The translations under genes and the position numbers were made by a program. DNA of 64,000 nt from Clarireedia homoeocarpa (taxonomy: Eukaryota; Ascomycota; Leotiomycetes; Helotiales; Rutstroemiaceae), in contig LNKV01000003.1 of assembly GCA_001465935.1 (NCBI GenBank), forward strand, positions 1,432,363 to 1,496,362, written 5' to 3'. Positions 22,693 through 35,082 of the stretch are shown piece after piece (the stretch's first letter is position 1; each line of letters opens with the position of its first letter). Under the pieces are notes generated by a model, which was not told where the DNA came from, made no database searches, and saw only the letters and a list, made by a program, of their open reading frames with translations.

Positions 22693-23642
22693 TCATCTTT
22701 TTCGTTTGCTTTTCCTCGTCATAGCCTTCGCCTTGGCTGCCTTTTTCACATCTCCCCTTGTGGTTCTCGTTGGTGTTCCGTCGACATCATCGTCCTCTTG
22801 GTCCTGGTCCTCATCTCCGTCCTCTCCGTCCTCCTCCTCGTCATCAGGTTCTTCTTCGGTTGCTATGCTCTGTTGTCTGGAACTGGACTCAGCCTTTGCC
22901 TTCTCTGCAGCTCGATTAGCACTTCTTCCTGCCCTGGTTGACTTTGGTGGTGGAGAACTATGGGCTGGTGGTGAGGTCCTGGTTTCCGCCGTGTCAACTG
23001 TACTTGCCCTATCCTTCTTCGCCGATAGATCACCCCGCTTCCTCTTCTTTGTGCCATGAATTTCAGGTTCTGGCTCTGCTTCCGCTGAATCTCTTGAGTC
23101 TCCTGACTCCGAGAATCTTGGTGGAGACGAAGGCGATTCACTGACGTCGTCATCGGAGCGCTTTCCTCGCATGAACATTGTCTCACCATACTCTTCGTCT
23201 GGTAATTTAAACTCCAAGAATCTTTCATCGCCGTCGTCATCCCACTCGAACGTATTCTCTCGCTCATCAATTATATCTAGATTATAACAAGTGCGAAGTT
23301 TCTCCCATATGCCGGGAATGCGCGTGTGTGGATCGTATCGCGGATGGTAACCATGATTCCGCAAATGTTCTGAAAGTGCGATCATGCGAAAGTGTTTATG
23401 CATTCCTGAAATCTTATTAATTACTATTTGTCGTGCTGATGGTATAACGCACCAGCAGGTTTCCATTTCACAATTCCCTTGAACAATGAGGTTTCTTGCT
23501 CATCAGTCCAAGGGTCCTTCAATGGATCATAAATTGGTTTGGCTGGTTCGACATTCTCAGGAGCATCAATAATCATTGGATCGTCATCTCCAACAGGTGT
23601 AGAAGCGGCGCGTAAGCTGTTCTTTTTCTTCTTTGGAGGCAT
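22693..23642 (-). CDS. EAF7: NuA4 histone acetyltransferase subunit Eaf7 (CT20/MRGBP family)
   Basis: Subunit of the NuA4 complex that acetylates histone H4 in the nucleus. Exons: 23642-23453 and 23405-22693. The intron starts GTGCGT and ends TTTCAG, joining WKPAG to MHKHFRM. The protein is 300 residues. The conserved Eaf7 domain occupies about 30-135 (WTDEQETSLFKGIVKWKPAG, HKHFRMIALSEHLRNHGY, RIPGIWEKLRTCYNLDIIDERE). The rest is a low-complexity acidic and basic tail ending KRKSKRKR-like, probably a nuclear localisation and DNA-contact region. It is divergent from the gamma-tubulin complex gene, with only about 230 bp between the start codons. Confidence 0.92.
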
Positions 23643-23869
23643 GGTGATAGTGATTGCGATTAGAAACAAACAATAAGACAACAAATTTTTGCATGAAATA
23701 ATCGATATTCTGGAGGACACACAGCCTTGGTCAAGTTATCGCAGCCTTGGACAAATTCTGCCATTAAACTCCCCAAGCGAAAGGCGGTGTGCTTACGCAC
23801 CATTTCGGGGTGCGCGACGAGCATTCAACCCACATCCAATGCTAAAGCTGGCATAGGTATGAAGCAAAA
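23643..23869. promoter_or_regulatory. Shared promoter of EAF7 and the gamma-tubulin complex gene
   Basis: A 227-bp gap between divergent start codons must hold both promoters and leaders. Confidence 0.5.
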
Positions 23870-26775
23870 ATGTATGATGAGGAAGATCCAGGGGATGTGT
23901 TTACTATTCCAGACTTATGGCGCCCATCTAAACTCCTTGATGATCCTTTAGAATCGAATCTTATACTTTCCCAACTAGACTTCGATGGTTTGTTTACGTA
24001 TTCCTTAGTTCGGTAGAGAATCTAACATGTCTAGAAGTTGATCGGAAATTGCCTGATATTACGGAGCAATGTCAACAGGATGATCTGTTCTTCAGTATAC
24101 CTGAACTTACCTTGGGTCCTGCTGAAGAAGCACCAGTTCCAACACCATCTGAATCTACCGAGGAACTGACTGCATCATCCCATGACAAGGCACCAGAAGA
24201 ATTGAAAAATGACGAAGTCGATGGCTACGACATTTGGACCAGAGCAGGCGAGGATTCCTTGGAGCCTGCGAAACTCCAGTCATGGGATGCCTTTACCACC
24301 GTGGAATTTCATGAACCAGAAACGGCTTATCTCACAGAAGCTGGCCCACGGGTTTTCGATACGGCCCTTAAGGCAGCTGAAGATTTCTTACATGCTGGAA
24401 ATACTCAGTACGTTGTAGTAGACGCAAAAGCTTTTGCCAACTCTGTACTAGCTCTTGGGTTAGGTAGAAGCTCAATATTCTTCGAATGGAATTTTGAAAA
24501 GAGCTCCTTTCGCCCAACCCTTGACATGTTCAGAATATCAGGACATACAGCGCAAACTCTAGACGCGTTTTTAACCCCTTTCTATGGATGTGGAAATATC
24601 TTCAGATTCTTACAGAAATGGATTGACAAGACATACTCATCTAACAAATCACCTGGTCGGATTGCCTTGGCAGAATCTGTTTCTACTGTGCTATCGACCA
24701 TTCAATTACACATCAACGGATCTGTTTCCGACTTTGAAAGTATCCTTCAACTTCAAGCAATATTTCAGCCAGTTCACTCTGTGCTTACTTGCTTTAAGCG
24801 AATCGTATCTAAAGTTCAAGCCGTTAAATCAGATGAAGAAATACTGTCCATGTTGTTCGAAGAGGTCCAGCTTCTGGAACATAGAACGGACTTTCTCAAA
24901 GACGTAATCTTGGAAATACTTTCAAGGGTTTCTAGACCCTGGCTAGAATTTGCGAGCGGATGGCTTGGGCTCCAGCGCGAGCTTGGTCTACCGATGACGA
25001 AAGCCGGTCCTGGCAAAAGCTTCGTAAAAATCGATGATAAAGAGTGGATAGACGAAGCTGGCTTGGAGTTGAACGAACCAGACTTTGTCCTCGACTACGA
25101 AATGGTTCCATCTTTCATGTCACTTGATGATGCGCAAGCGATGTTTGAGGTGGGTAAGAGTCTTCGATTTTTAAGGACACATCATGCAACTCATCCATTA
25201 TCTCGAATAGAAGTAGTGGAGTCTGTCCGGCCCCCTCTGCTCAAGTGGCATTACTCCTGGCAAAGTATCTTGGATGTCGAAGCAAAGGCGTTGAAATATG
25301 AGAAAGATCTCGCTGCTGCTCTACGTACCTACTCGGGCTCTGATTCTTGCTCAGACCCTCCTCACGACTCCCTTGAGCATGACTTTTTCGAGCTGGAATT
25401 ATTCGGAAAAGCAGAATCTGAAATGGAAACACATGTTCTGGCCTCGATAGATGTGTTGAACTCTGCACCCCAGGATCCTTCGCCGTCAGAAAAGCTTGCA
25501 AAATTACTGCATAATTCTCTTTCTACATATGGAAAGGCGCAGGATGACGCTTTAGTTTTTTCACCTCCAATTTCGCTAGCTCCATTGCTTTCCTTCAATC
25601 CCATCATCTCAGCGCAAGCTCGGATCGTTAACACAACTTGCATGTGGTTATTTCTCGAATCTCACAACCTGCGCGACCATCTACGTCTACAGAAAGACTT
25701 TCAACTTCTCGGAAACGGTGTATTCTCCAGTCGATTATCACACGCCTTATTTGACCCCGAGCTAGAAACCGCCGAAAGACAACGGGGTGTAGCACGATCC
25801 GGCGGAGTCATGGGTCTTAGACTTGGACGCCGAGATACATGGCCACCTGCAAGCTCCGAGTTACGTCTTGCTCTAATGGGTGTGCTTACGGAAAGTTATA
25901 CCTCCCACCAAAGCTCTAAGCACTCCCGTGTTGGCTGCTATCTCGAGCGTCATGGCTCTCTTCCTGGGGATCTCAGTTTTGCGGTTCGAGACATGTCAGA
26001 AGATGAGATCTTGAAATGTATGGATCCCAATTCAATTGAAGCGCTCGACTTTCTCCGCCTTTCCTACAAAGCACCTACCCCACTCGAAACCATCATCACA
26101 CCTATTATTCTTTACAAATACGACCAACTATTTAAGCTCCTCCTCCGCACTCTCCGCATGCTCTACGTAGTCACAGCTCTTTTCCGCGCCTATACAACTC
26201 GCGCATCCAGCTCCCAGACCGTTGATCCTTCTACACAAAAATTCCGCATCGAAGCACATCACTTCATCTCCACACTCTGCAGCTACTTCTTCAACACCGG
26301 CATCGAGTCTACATGGCGGATCTTTGAGCGCAAATTAGATGAAGTCGAGACACGTCTCAAAAACCAAGACGTCCTCCTAAACCAGAACGAGGGGCTAGAT
26401 AAACTGCGCGAATACCATGAGCGGGTCCTCGATCGGATTATGTTTGCGCTCTTGTTGCGCAAACGTCAGAAACCAGTCATGAAACTGTTAGAAGAGATTT
26501 TTGGTTTGATTTTACAGTTTTCGAAAGTCTCAGGTGCGGGAGGGGATGAGATTAAGGATATATATGCGAAGTTTAGGAAGAAGGTAGGGGTGTTTATTAC
26601 CGTTTGTAGAGGATTGAGTGAGAAGAAGGGGTATGGTGAGAGGGAGCCAGGTGGAAGGATGATAGGTGCTGGGGGTCTATTTGATGGTGGGGATTTGGTG
26701 GAGGAAAATACAATTGGGCAGTTGGTGTTAAGATTGGAGATGTCGGGGTATTATATTAAGGGAATGGGTTTGTAG
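23870..26775 (+). CDS. Gamma-tubulin complex component (Spc97/Spc98 family, GCP5/GCP6-like)
   Basis: Component of the gamma-tubulin ring complex that nucleates microtubules at spindle pole bodies. Exon 1 is 23870-23987 and exon 2 is 24035-26775. The intron (GTTTGT..TCTAG) joins SQLDFD to EVDRKLPDITEQ. The product is about 952 residues. N-terminal GRIP1-type sequence is visible at about 150-330 (AFANSVLALGLGRSSIFFEW, TPFYGCGNIFRFLQKWIDKT). The C-terminal Spc97/98 domain covers about 680-950 (LDFLRLSYKAPTPLETIITP, LFKLLLRTLRMLYVVTALFR, NTGIESTWRIFERKLDEVE). Its divergent N-terminus suggests GCP5 or GCP6 rather than GCP2/GCP3. The start is uncertain: ATAG just before the chosen ATG could be an acceptor for a further 5' exon. 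Confidence 0.85.
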
Positions 26776-28920
26776 ATCAGAGGAAGCAAAGTATAATAAA
26801 TAATCGGAATAACTACTGAATCCAGGTTGTGATTGTTTGACGCGGGTCTTCTACACAATCAGGGCGAATCTGGTTTATAAAATATCCTATGCTTTCAGCA
26901 GGATTGAGATCCAAATTCCAGAAACGTACACCTGATTCCAAAGTGGGTGTTTTAATTTTCAACAAGTGCCAGTTCAAATTGTGTTAATCGTAGTAGCCAA
27001 GGCACTGTTATATTCGTTGTTAGACATGCTTTTGCTCGACGGATCACATAATAAAGCACACCAGTGGCAGCAGGGCCAGAAGTTTGACGTTATTGTTCTT
27101 GGTGTTGCAATTAATACTAAAAGCAAGCAGTGAGTTCACACAGTATCCTCTCTGCACAAGAACAGACCAAAACTACCACCACTTCACATGGCCACGGTGC
27201 AGAACAAAATGGCTATTTCCCGTTCATAGGATTTCATCTGATCTCCTGCAGTCGCCTCCTCCACTTGATTGATCGGTTGAGTAAAACCGACTCCTAATGG
27301 ACTCAGCGAGGGCCATGGCGGTGGAGATGGGTTATTTCTTGCTTATAAGTTACATATGAGAATGGACACATATACTGCAAGGGAGTAGAGGAACCCTTCA
27401 TATTCCAGTCAGAGTATGGCTTTGAAGAAAGAAGCCGTCCGGGTAAGTGAAAATAGATAATTCATTTCCAGTTCCACTTCCACTTCCACTTCCTCTTCCT
27501 CATTGTAGCACAGTATCTACAGGCCGATCGCGGACTTGACAGGTGAGTCTTTATCTCTGAGCAGAACCTCTTTTGACGTTGCCTGGAGTATATAAACTCG
27601 CCTTGCTAGGTTGTAGCTATGTCCTGCAAGCTCCTATTCTGACACACCACTACTGTCCGAGACGTGGTTTTATCTACTTGCAGATAGTTGCAGACATGCA
27701 TCAACGAGTCTAGAAGCTCTACTTTTATCATTACGAATACTAAATTCTTGTTCTGAAGCACTTGTCTGCTGCTTTGGCAGCTCTATCGCTGTCGATTTAT
27801 GGAACACTGGATAGAGAAATTCCAGTACATGAGAACATGAATGAAGGATAGGAACAAAGACTTGAAATGACAGCGAGATTTAGAAACAATTATCATAAAC
27901 GAGCATCAGCAACTCTCGCTCGTGCCTACAACCATCTAGACTCTGCAATCGCACAGCGTCGAGCCTGAACCGGCAAATTCTCCTCCCCTTACATTCACTT
28001 TACACTTCTCGGTGTGGTAGTAGTTCGAATGATTTTGCATTCATTAAAATAACTATAGGAATGGCCAGGCCGCTTGGGAACCCTGAAAGTCTTGTTCCGT
28101 CGGGGACGTCAAGTTTAACAAGAGGTGAACTCTCCACCGTTGTCGATTTGCATACGATAACAAGCTTCGGTACTCATCAAACAGCGCAGCTGTGTACTGG
28201 ATCTTTAAGTCAGTCGTTTCATAATAAAAACGCGAACCAGATCTGGACATGCCGCATGCTAGAAGTACCGCGAGGAGAAACAGATTGGGTCCGCAGCAGT
28301 GTCAAACAATACTGACGTCCACACGAGTTTGAAGTAATGAGGCGGTTGACGAGCAGAATCGAGTGATTTAGTAGACATACTTCGAATGCCAATCACATGT
28401 AAATCACCTGTGTTACTCGACAGCACAGACGATTGAACTAGAGGCTTCTTTTGAGGTCAAATGATGCCTTTGATGACTTCTTTCCTTATGGCCGAGGATA
28501 CCCGCAAACTAATGGCAGAGGCGGCGCAAGGATATTCTGCGCACCATTTCGTGATGTTGTCATGTTACATACTGTAGGATATTTGCCGAGAACAAACCGC
28601 ACACATGGAAAAGGGGACGAGAAGTTAAGAACAGGAGGTTATGACCAAGTGTGCTTCGTAAATGCAAAGCAAAACTATTTTGTGTGGGATGCCGAGCTTG
28701 TTTTTACTGCGCACCGTTCCTTCTCATTTTTGCCTCGGCATTCGCTTTAGTTTCACTGGGAATCCCGAGAAAAGAGGTCCATCCAACCCAACCACTAGAA
28801 CAATAACAGTGACGGAACTCATAATCTGCCAATTCCCTGCTACTTTTGCTTGTGCAAATCTAGAATAGAATAAGATCTCCTTTTCTTCTCTTTTCCTTTT
28901 CACTACAAAAAGTCGTTGGA
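26776..28920. other. Intergenic stretch upstream of carnitine acetyltransferase
   Basis: About 2.1 kb without a supportable gene. A short ATG frame at 27416 is followed by a good 5' splice site (GGGTAAGTG) and others further on, so a small spliced gene is conceivable, but I could not close a model. A (TTCCAC)n/(CTTCCT)n tract lies at 27465-27500. Two ORFs of 65-84 codons at about 28053-28315 overlap on opposite strands and match nothing I know. Confidence 0.45.
27465..27500. repeat. (CTTCCA)n polypyrimidine tract
   Basis: Hexamer CCACTT repeated four times, then CCTCTT. It sits directly after a possible 5' splice site. Confidence 0.8.
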
Positions 28921-31024
28921 ATGTTGAAGTTGTTCGCAAAGGGACGCACGCAGTCTCCGGTTCTGAGAAATAGCTTCAAGTCCGCACGGGTTTCAAGAGT
29001 ACGTTCACATGTCAATGTATTGAATTTCGAATTTGAAGACTTATAAAATATGGCAGACTTTAGGAATGGCACCAGCAAATGCGCGGAGCAACAGCTCTTT
29101 GCCAGCAGGTATGTTCACCCCTTCCTCCTACCCCTCCATAGAACACGAACAAGACTGACAACAATAACCAGGTTATCGCGAAGATGCATCAAAAGGACCT
29201 ATGCTGCGATTCGAAGAATCCTTGCCAAAGCTACCTGTCCCGACCTTAGAAGAGACCGCAGCACGATACCTTAAGTCTGTGCATCCTTTGTTGTCCAGCT
29301 CCGAGTTAGAGTCGACCACAAAAGCAGTTCAGGAATTCATAAAGCCAGGGGGCATTGGTAGCAAGCTCCAGGAGAAGTTGATCGCCCGCCGAGAAGATCC
29401 AAAACACAAAAACTGGCTCTATGAATGGTGGAACGATGTAGCATATCTCAGCTATAGAGATCCAGTTGTGCCATACGTCAGCTACTTCTATTCTCATCGC
29501 GATGACAGAAGGCGGCGGGACCCCTCTAAGCGCGCAGCTGCGATCAGCACGGCGGTTCTGGAATTCAAGAAACAAGTAGATGAGGGAACTCTAGAGCCAG
29601 AGTACATGAAGAAATTGCCCATTTCTATGGAGAGCTACCAATGGATGTTCAACGCCAGCCGTGTCCCTGCGAAGCCCGCAGACCATCCTATAAAATACCC
29701 CGCAGTCGAGAACAAGCACATTGTGGTTATTCGAAAGAACCAGTTCTTCAAGGTTATGCATGAGGTTAACGGTCAACAACTAAACACCTCCGAGCTGGAA
29801 CAGCAATTCAAAGTAATTTACGAGAAGGCTGAGAGGGCCCCACCTGTTGGAATGCTAACCACAGAAAACCGCGACATTTGGACCGATGCAAGAGAAGTTC
29901 TTCTCAAAGCAAACCCTTCAAATGCCAAAACTCTCCGCGACATTGAATCCGCATCCTTTGTTGTCTGCTTGGATGATGCTGCGCCTGTCACTTTGGAAGA
30001 GCGGGCTCATCAATATTGGCATGGTGATGGTGCAAACCGATGGTTCGACAAGCCTCTTCAATTCATCGTCAATGACAACGGTACCTCAGGTTTCATGGGC
30101 GAGCACTCCATGATGGACGGTACACCAACCCACCGTCTCAACGATTATGTCAACGAAGTGATCTTCAACAACAAACTCGACTTCTCCAACCCTAACGTTC
30201 GTTCCAACCTCCCTGAACCAACACCCATGAAATTCCACGTCAACAAAGAACTTCAAGCTGAAATTGAGCGCGCCACAAAAGATTTCAATGAAGTCATCTC
30301 CGCACATGAGCTCCGCGTCCAGGCATATCAAGGCTACGGCAAAGGACTCATCAAGAAGTTCAAGTGCTCCCCTGATGCATACGTCCAGATGATCATCCAA
30401 CTCGCATACTTCAAAATGTACGGCAAAAACCGCCCAACATATGAATCTGCCGCAACTCGTCGTTTCCAACAAGGACGCACTGAAACCTGCCGTTCTGTTT
30501 CTGACGAATCGGTTTCCTTCTGCAAAGCCATCTCAGATCCATCTGTCGACCCGAAGGAGACTGTTGAAATCTTCCGCAAAGCTATTAATGCTCACGTAGA
30601 ATACATCACCGCAGCATCCGATGGTAAAGGTGTCGATCGCCATCTGTTCGGTCTTAAGAAGCTCCTAGAGCCAGGTCAAGAATTACCCGCTATTTACAAA
30701 GACCCTGCGTTCTCGTACAGCAGCACATGGTTCCTCTCGACCAGTCAACTGAGCTCTGAATACTTCAATGGTTATGGTTGGAGTCAGGTTGTTGATGACG
30801 GTTGGGGTATTGCTTATATGATTAATGAGAATAGGTATGCTTCCCCGATTGATATCATTACAGTTATTGGTAGAATTAGTACTAACCGTCCAAATAGCAT
30901 TCAATTCAATGTCGTCTCAAAGGGACTGGGCTCGGAGAGAATGAGTTTCTATCTTAACGAAGCCGCGGGTGATATTAGGGACTTGTTGATGCCCACTCTG
31001 GAGCCGGCAAAGGCGAAGCTGTAG
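28921..31024 (+). CDS. Carnitine O-acetyltransferase, dual mitochondrial/peroxisomal
   Basis: Transfers acetyl groups between CoA and carnitine so that acetyl units made in peroxisomes reach mitochondria. Exons: 28921-28998, 29057-29108, 29172-31024. The introns start GTACGT and GTATGT and end GGCAG and ACCAG. The product is 660 residues, close to yeast Cat2 (670). Residues 1-29 (MLKLFAKGRTQSPVLRNSFK...) are basic with no acidic residue, as in a mitochondrial presequence. A second in-frame ATG at 29066 (MAPANARS, residue 30) follows intron 1. The C-terminus ends Ala-Lys-Leu, a peroxisomal PTS1 signal. The active-site His is in EHSMMDG (about residue 355), and the carnitine/CoA-site STS motif is in STWFLSTSQ. 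Use of either ATG would give the two locations, as known for CAT2/acuJ-type genes. Confidence 0.94.
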
Positions 31025-31617
31025 AGGTCGACGAGCCCCATAGGATTGTGATTGTGGGGATGTAGAAGGACGGATGTACGTTGTTGTGAGGAAACAGACC
31101 AGGCTTAAAAGACTTTAGAAAAGACCGTATTTCTCAAGGAGTGAGGTTATTTCGGACACACTGGTAAAGAAGAAGATATTTGTACATATTACATGCTGAG
31201 GAGGTAGAACATGGTAGCAGACAGCGATCTAGATCTTTTTAACTTGCTTGCACTCTGTTAAACTGAAATCTGCTTGAATGGGCCATTATCTCTTTCTTTT
31301 CGAAATCTACTTCGTGAAAGTCCTATGTGTAATAGGATGGGGTTAATGGGCTTATGCAAATGATTTAGGTGGGGCTTGGTTCATGATTTGATGCTACATG
31401 CATTCATCTACTGTATGCCTTTTTGAACCTCATCATATAATACAGTCAGATAGACCGGTCATGGACATCCTTCATCCACATAATACACGTCCAATTGGTA
31501 ATGCATGCATGCATTTATCCATTCATCCCGCCCTCTATCTCTTTCACTTTTCCACAGATCTAACTGATCTGTCCACCTCTGATCAATCCGCTTACCCCAC
31601 CACCCCGCATTGCCACT
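31025..31617. other. Convergent 3' intergenic region
   Basis: 3' UTRs of carnitine acetyltransferase and of the minus-strand uS4m gene. ATGCATGCATGCAT occurs at about 31500. No gene is seen. Confidence 0.5.
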
Positions 31618-33015
31618 CTATCTCCTCCTCAAATACCAATTATGTGCCAACTGCATAATCTCCTGCGGGAATGGACTCGGCACCTCTGCATGCCCCGGTC
31701 TTGCTACCGGATGTCTGAGATACACCGCCGCGCAAATATTCTGATTTACCTCTAGATATCTCGGGATAAATGCAAACGCACTCATATACGGACGAGGCCG
31801 CCACGGCGTCGCATAAGGTTTGCTATCATCAATTGGATTTTCCCTCGCGCGCCTGACTGCTTCTTTGAACGCCGCTTCGTCCACTTCGGTGATTTCACGG
31901 TCAGCTGCTGCTTTGTCGGATTCTTCGGTAGGGTTGAGAACTAGGCGTTTTGAGAAGCCGGCGATTAAGGAGTCGATTTCGGAGAGCGGCATTTTGGCGA
32001 CTTGGGAGAAGGTGTTGCGAATAGACCGCGTGATAGTGCGGAGCTCTTGCTTGCGGCGTCCAGAGGGAGGGTTTTTGCCGTCCGCTAGGAGGGCTTTCGC
32101 TTGGGCGCGGAGGTCGTGGAGTTTTGTGCGGCGCCTTTCCAGTTCGGCTTTCTTGGGGTCTTCAGAACTTGAAGAAGGGGTGGAAGAGCTTGCAGCGGCT
32201 TCTTCTTTGTTTTCTGCTTCTTTTGCTGCTTCTCGTCGCTTCGCCATGTTTATATTGCGTGCGCGGATAGCTCTTCGGATACCGCGCCCTTGTACGATCT
32301 GGCTCTTTGATTTTTGCGCTCCTGTTGCGAACAAGACCCTCTCGGGATCAACTTGGAACATGTCTCCTGGGTTGAGCAGATATCCTGGGTATGGCATCTG
32401 GTGGGGCATTAGAAATTTGTCTATGCGCAAGCGTTATAGCTTCAAGGACAACACACCTTCTTCCCATTGACTTTCACTTTTCCGTGTACCACAAACTGCC
32501 TTGCTTGTCTAGCACTGCTTGCGAACAAGGCTCTGAAAACTGCCGTATCCAGTCGTCGTTCGATGGGTGCATATACCATTGACATGTAAGGAATTTGTCT
32601 TCTTGCACGGGTTCTCCGACCAGGATCAAAAGGTTGCTCTCTTCCGGATCCACGTCCTGCGGCCAATTCTGAGCCATCGTGCTCGGCTAAGTATCTATAG
32701 TCCATGGGTATCACAGCTGCCGCCCTCGGTCGAAACATTCTTTGCCATTGCTTCTCTCGAATTTGCTCTCCATGGTACGCTCGACTTGAGGACTTGGCTT
32801 TCCATTTTTGTTGGTAGAAAGTGAGAGCGGTGAGCGAAGGTGGCTTATATCTGGAGAGGTTGTAAAGGTTGTGCTTGTTCCATGTTTGGCGGATTCTCTG
32901 CGGTGGTAAGAATTAGTTCATGCACGTATGGCAGTTGCTAGAAGTTGGGGAATGGTTAGAAAAGTAAGATATCCTCACATACCGGCTGTTTGAGGCCGTG
33001 AAATCTTGACCTCAT
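31618..33015 (-). CDS. NAM9: Mitochondrial small-subunit ribosomal protein uS4m (Nam9)
   Basis: Primary rRNA-binding protein of the mitoribosomal small subunit. Exons on the minus strand: 33015-32983, 32897-32457 and 32397-31618. Intron 1 starts GTATGT and ends CCGCAG. Intron 2 starts GTGTGT, has CTAAT as branch site and ends ACCAG. The 417-residue product starts MRSRFHGLKQPRIRQTWNKH, typical of fungal Nam9. The S4 RNA-binding domain (about 105-180) reads RRLDTAVFRALFASSARQAR and FVVHGKVKVNGKK, joined across intron 2 to MPYPGYLLNPGDMFQV. A charged linker (AAKEAENKEEAAASSS) and the conserved fungal C-terminus follow (YMSAFAFIPRYLEVNQNICA, ending in YLRRR). It is head to head with the La gene. 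Confidence 0.93.
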
Positions 33016-33585
33016 GGTGAGAGTATGTAGGTGGTGTCTGATATTTTAGACAATACCCTCCCGCACAGTAACGACCCTCTAAGATGTTCGAAATTCAACT
33101 CACTATCAAATAAAATCATGAGCTAGCGCCGAAAGTGGATTAGTGCTGCTTTACTTTTCACTATGGAAAAAAACTGACCACTCAGTTCTCAGAGGTAAAA
33201 TAATTATTTTTTAAGCTCCAAAGTACTAAGCTTCTACAAGACATCCAAAATCCTCACCATCACTTTCTCAATTCTGCAAATTACATTTTCAACAAAGATC
33301 AGAATTTGAGAAATTCCCCGTCGCGAATCCGAGTATTGTAAAGGGCTGAACACAATTTTCTTGCGTCAAGGATTACCAGCCAACCTTTTCTTCAACCCAG
33401 CTTCGCGCAGCCATTTTTTAATCTGACTCTTTCACCCCGCTTCGCCCTCTTATCGAGTCACGAAGGATTTCTACAATTGGACTTTCGCAACCAGTTTTAT
33501 AGTATGCATTAATATCTGATTCGTTGTCGCACATACTCATACTTTTACATAGCTACGGTTGAATCACAAAATTTTTACAGCAAAG
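33016..33585. promoter_or_regulatory. Shared 570-bp promoter region of NAM9 and La
   Basis: Divergent starts at 33015 and 33586 bound this stretch. It contains A/T-rich and pyrimidine-rich leader sequence on both sides and no ORF of interest. Confidence 0.45.
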
Positions 33586-35082
33586 ATGTCCGATATTAAA
33601 ATGGAAGGTCAAGATCCAGTTACAGCACCGGCGACTACAAACGAAAAAGCAGTAGTGAAGCCTGAAGTCGCTGAGCCAATTAAGGAAGAGCAAGTTGAGT
33701 CTAGTGGCGCCGAAATCAATGAAGAAAAGATGGACGCAGAAGCCAAGCAAGAAACTGTCGACTCTACAAGCGCCGAAGTAAAAGAGGAAAAGACCGATTC
33801 AGACATCAAGCAAGAAGTCAAAGAAGATACTCTCACAGAGGAACAGAAGCAAAACCCGACCTTGAGGAATGGTCACACCAGAAGAGAACGAACATATGAG
33901 AATGGGGTTTTGAAGACCACTGCTCAAGTGGACCCCAGCAAGAAATCCAACAGCAAATATGACGCTTCAGTCCTTCCTCCTTCTGATGATACAGGCTTGA
34001 TTCGCGCACAGGTAAAAATAATTACTTTTTATTCGCCCTAGGTTTTACTGACATTTGAAAGGTCGAATTCTACCTTGGCGATTCGAATCTTCCAGGAGAT
34101 CAATTCTTGTGGAAAGCCACAGAAGGCTCCGAGAACAAACCAGTTCCTATCTCCACAATTCATAAGTTCAAGCGCATGCAGCGATTCCAACCATACGAGT
34201 TGGTAGTTAGCGCTCTTCGGGAGAGTAAATTCCTCGTGGTTGAAGGAGAAGCGGGCGAAGAAACAGTCAAACGGAAGTTCCCTTACGATCCTAATGCGCC
34301 AAGAACCAAGGTCGAAGCAAGAACTGTTTATATTAAGGGATTCGGAGATGAGGAGCCCAGCTCTCAATTCGACATCGAGGCTTTCATGACTCCATATGGT
34401 CCTCTCAACGCCGTGCGACTTCGTCGTACCGACGAGAAGCTGTTCAAAGGATCTGTTTACGTAGAGTTCGCGGACGAGAAGACAGCAGAAGCTTTCTTAG
34501 CGCTCGATCCAAAGCCACTCTGGAAAGGGAAACACATATTGGACATTAAGTCCAAGACTCAATACATGAATGAGAAGTCACAGGAAATCAGGGATGGGAA
34601 GAAGGATCCTGTTCAGTTCAAGGGTGGACGAGGTGGACAACGTGGGGGCCGTGGACGGGGTGGTCCAAGAGGCAATTTCAAGGGACGCAATGGTGATCGT
34701 GACCCAGATGACTGGAAGAAAAGACGTGAGGAGGACAAGGCATCTGGATTCAAGGACCGCCGGGGTGGCCGAAATGATAAGCATCACAGAGGCGGGAACA
34801 GAGGGCGTCGCGATCGCCGCGACGGAAACGACCGAAACCGTGAACGTGAAGACAATGCTAAAAACGGGTATGTGCAAGAATAAGTCACAGTTTGGGAATC
34901 TCTACTAACAGGCTTCTAGTGATGACACTGAAATTAAAACCGAGAACTCTGAAGTGAAGACAGAGGCTACTCCTACGACAACAGAAAATGAGAAGAAGCG
35001 AGCCAGAGAAGATGATACTGGTGCGGACGAGAATCCTGCTAAGAAGGTTGACACCAAACCCGAAGTCGCAACTGAAGCCTAA
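33586..35082 (+). CDS. La ribonucleoprotein (Lhp1/Sla1 homologue)
   Basis: La binds the 3' oligo(U) of new RNA polymerase III transcripts, including pre-tRNAs, and guards their maturation in the nucleus. Exons: 33586-34011, 34062-34867 and 34920-35082. The introns start GTAAAA and GTATGT; the second has CTAAC. The product is 464 residues. The first 120 or so residues are Glu/Lys-rich and disordered. The La motif starts before intron 1 (DTGLIRAQ joined to VEFYLGDSNLPGDQFLW) and includes ISTIHKFKRMQRF. An RRM follows (RTVYIKGFGDEEPSS, GSVYVEFADEKTAEAFL), then an RGG-rich, basic tail (GGRGGQRGGRGRGGPRG) and an acidic-basic C-terminus ending VATEA. The chosen start is the first ATG; the frame upstream opens only with TTG. 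Confidence 0.94.

Noticed and set aside
27416..27660. Possible small spliced gene starting MALKKEAVR
   Set aside because: The splice signals look good, but no combination of downstream exons gave a sustained open frame.
28061..28315. 84-codon ATG frame
   Set aside because: Composition is unremarkable, an overlapping antisense frame of similar length exists, and no leader or motif supports it.
31820..32470. 216-codon plus-strand frame opposite uS4m
   Set aside because: Antisense shadow of a conserved, well-spliced gene; no independent features.
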